Shown one piece after another: positions 23,544 through 24,177 of a stretch of 24,177 nt of DNA. The notes under the pieces were generated by a model that had not been told where the DNA came from, did no database searches, and saw only the letters and a list, made by a program, of their open reading frames with translations. The stretch comes from CAYXVJ01 sp964558445 (GTDB lineage Bacteria; Bacillota; Clostridia; Saccharofermentanales; Fastidiosipilaceae). The translations under genes and the position numbers were made by a program. Positions within the stretch are counted from its first letter, which is position 1; each line of letters starts with the position of its first letter. The stretch covers positions 1 to 24,177 of the forward strand of contig CAZLEA010000025.1 in NCBI GenBank assembly GCA_964558445.1, given 5' to 3'.

Positions 23544-23704
23544 AAGCTTGGCCCTCCCTTCTTCTTGTTCATATGATGCATATGACTCTCCTCTCCTACT
23601 ATCCTTTGAAACTCACACACGGAGCCAAACGGTATCATCCGGCCGCTTCCTGCCTCTATCAACTTATTCTTCGCAATAAGGATACATATGGTACGGCTAA
23701 TACC

Positions 23705-23732
23705 ATTATAAAGTTAATAAAAACATCTTCAA
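23705..23732 (-). promoter_or_regulatory. Sigma-A-type promoter of the rnf operon
   Basis: On the minus strand TTGAAG (23727-23732) and a perfect TATAAT (23705-23710) are separated by 16 bases. Transcription should start near 23698, leaving a leader of about 155 bases before rnfC. The leader holds only a short AT-rich stem (CTTATT/AATAAG). No riboswitch was recognised. This is the strongest promoter match in the window. Confidence 0.7.
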
Positions 23733-23828
23733 GAGAAAAACTTGTGATTTTGACTAATTCGCACCCGAATTTCGGAGAAAATCAGTTTAAATGATCAGCA
23801 TATATCGATTCTATTGTAACAAAATACC

Positions 23829-23859
23829 AAAAACGCCCTTATCGTAGTCGACAAGGGCG
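23829..23859 (-). terminator. Strong intrinsic terminator upstream of rnf
   Basis: On the minus strand CGCCCTTGTCG-ACTA-CGATAAGGGCG forms an 11-base-pair stem (one G-U pair) with a four-base loop, followed directly by TTTTT. It lies 22 bases after the stop of the gene remnant at 23882, so it most likely ended that gene and insulates rnf from upstream transcription. Confidence 0.85.
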
Positions 23860-23881
23860 CTATGGTACGGGAGTTTGACAC

Positions 23882-23950
23882 TTAATTAGCACCATTAATT
23901 TCTATAATCTTGTCGTAGTAGGCCTTAGGGCCTTTTTTGATGTCAAATTG
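23882..23950 (-). pseudogene. 3' remnant of an unidentified gene, cut by the insertion-like sequence
   Basis: On the minus strand the bases just before a TAA (23882-23884) read QFDIKKGPKAYYDKIIEINGAN, a protein-like C-terminus with natural Lys/Tyr/Ile codon use. A strong terminator follows 22 bases later, as expected for a gene end. Upstream, the reading enters the TGTAAACTG boundary and meets an in-frame stop at 23969-23971. The protein is not recognised. The alternative is chance reading of AT-rich DNA, but the terminator position argues against that. Confidence 0.5.
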
Positions 23951-24177
23951 TAAACTGTACCCTATAGATTAGACAGTACGGGTTTTTGAAACCCTCAATA
24001 TCGCACAGGACATTTTCAAGCCCCTGTAGATAGGACAGTCTGATTTTTGATAACCCTCAATAATGGACACGATGGTTTTGATAGAGTCCATATAATTGTG
24101 TAAAAGTAAAAAAGAGGCCACTTGTCTCCCTAGTACAGTACAATGTTTTTAAGCACAAAAACGAACTGGAGGGATTC
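23949..24177 (+). mobile_element. Probable left end of an insertion sequence, continuing past the window
   Basis: The segment starts TGTAAACTGTACC, an IS-like TG terminus, where a broken gene frame ends. It contains repeated GACAG/GGACA words and two imperfect 40-bp direct repeats, a pattern seen in the multiple-repeat transposase-binding ends of IS21-like elements. A -10-like TATAAT is at 24091-24096. GGAGGG at 24168-24173 is a good ribosome binding site whose start codon would fall at or just past the window edge. AT content is higher than in the rest of the window. No transposase codons are visible, so the family is a guess. Confidence 0.5.
23961..24062 (+). repeat. Pair of imperfect 40-bp direct repeats in the IS-like end
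   Basis: Copies at 23961-24000 and 24023-24062 share 31 of 40 positions without gaps and end in the identical ACCCTCAATA. The offset is 62 bp. The first copy includes a hairpin, GGGTTT-TTG-AAACCC (23980-23994). An inverted repeat ATGGAC/GTCCAT (24063-24068, 24086-24091) follows the second copy. These could be transposase-binding sites. Confidence 0.6.

Noticed and set aside
23573..23794. A 73-codon + strand frame upstream of rnfC
   Set aside because: It runs against the rnf promoter and leader, has no clear ribosome binding site and no recognisable sequence.
23921..23938. AGGCC-TTAG-GGCCT followed by TTTTTT on the + strand as a terminator
   Set aside because: The stem is only five base pairs and the T-run is the Lys codons of the gene remnant on the other strand. 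Chance is more likely.

Overview
The window looks like a chromosomal contig from an anaerobic, probably uncultured member of the Bacillota (Clostridia-like). The reasons are a type II fatty-acid synthesis cluster in the usual Firmicutes order, a clostridial-type rnfCDGEAB cluster, strong GGAGG-type ribosome binding sites and short or overlapping gene junctions. No rRNA, tRNA or CRISPR array was seen. The coding part appears moderately GC-rich. The last roughly 480 bases are visibly AT-richer and look foreign. Species cannot be named from sequence reading alone.

Layout: (1) 1-1257, the 3' part of prfC (release factor 3) on the + strand. (2) 1271-10850, a long minus-strand unit, read right to left: fabH, fabG, fabF, accB, fabZ, accC, a fused accD-accA, a P-loop (uridine-kinase-like) kinase and an intracellular GH29 alpha-L-fucosidase. 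A 100-N gap lies at the fucosidase start. It is flanked by an exact 55-bp duplication and is almost certainly an unmerged contig overlap. (3) 10851-11066, a divergent control region between fabH and fabD with FabT-like palindromes spaced at 16 bp. (4) 11067-14869, + strand: fabD, then a tightly coupled pair of unrecognised genes. The first encodes a three-helix ExbB/MotA/ZorA-like membrane protein with a long coiled-coil tail, the second a soluble 403-residue partner. (5) 14874-18029, minus strand: a HAD phosphatase, a cytoplasmic GH13 alpha-amylase and a D-2-hydroxyacid dehydrogenase. (6) 18208-23543, minus strand: the complete rnfCDGEAB operon, with a good promoter and a terminator. (7) 23829-24177: a terminator, the last codons of a disrupted gene, and what looks like the left end of an insertion sequence. 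A ribosome binding site sits at the very end of the window, apparently for a transposase beyond the edge.

How the genes work together: AccB, AccC and AccDA form acetyl-CoA carboxylase, which makes malonyl-CoA. FabD loads it onto acyl carrier protein, FabH starts chains, and FabF, FabG and FabZ elongate, reduce and dehydrate. Acyl carrier protein (acpP) and the enoyl reductase (fabK, fabI or fabV), usually in this cluster, are not in the window. Rnf couples ferredoxin:NAD+ electron transfer to ion pumping. The amylase/HAD unit and the fucosidase point to intracellular breakdown of imported or stored glycans.

The best candidate for something undescribed is the two-gene membrane module at 12112-14869. 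It has ExbB/ZorA-like topology and a cytosolic tail, but no ExbD/MotB/ZorB-type partner beside it. The FabT-like operator array is the clearest regulatory signal.
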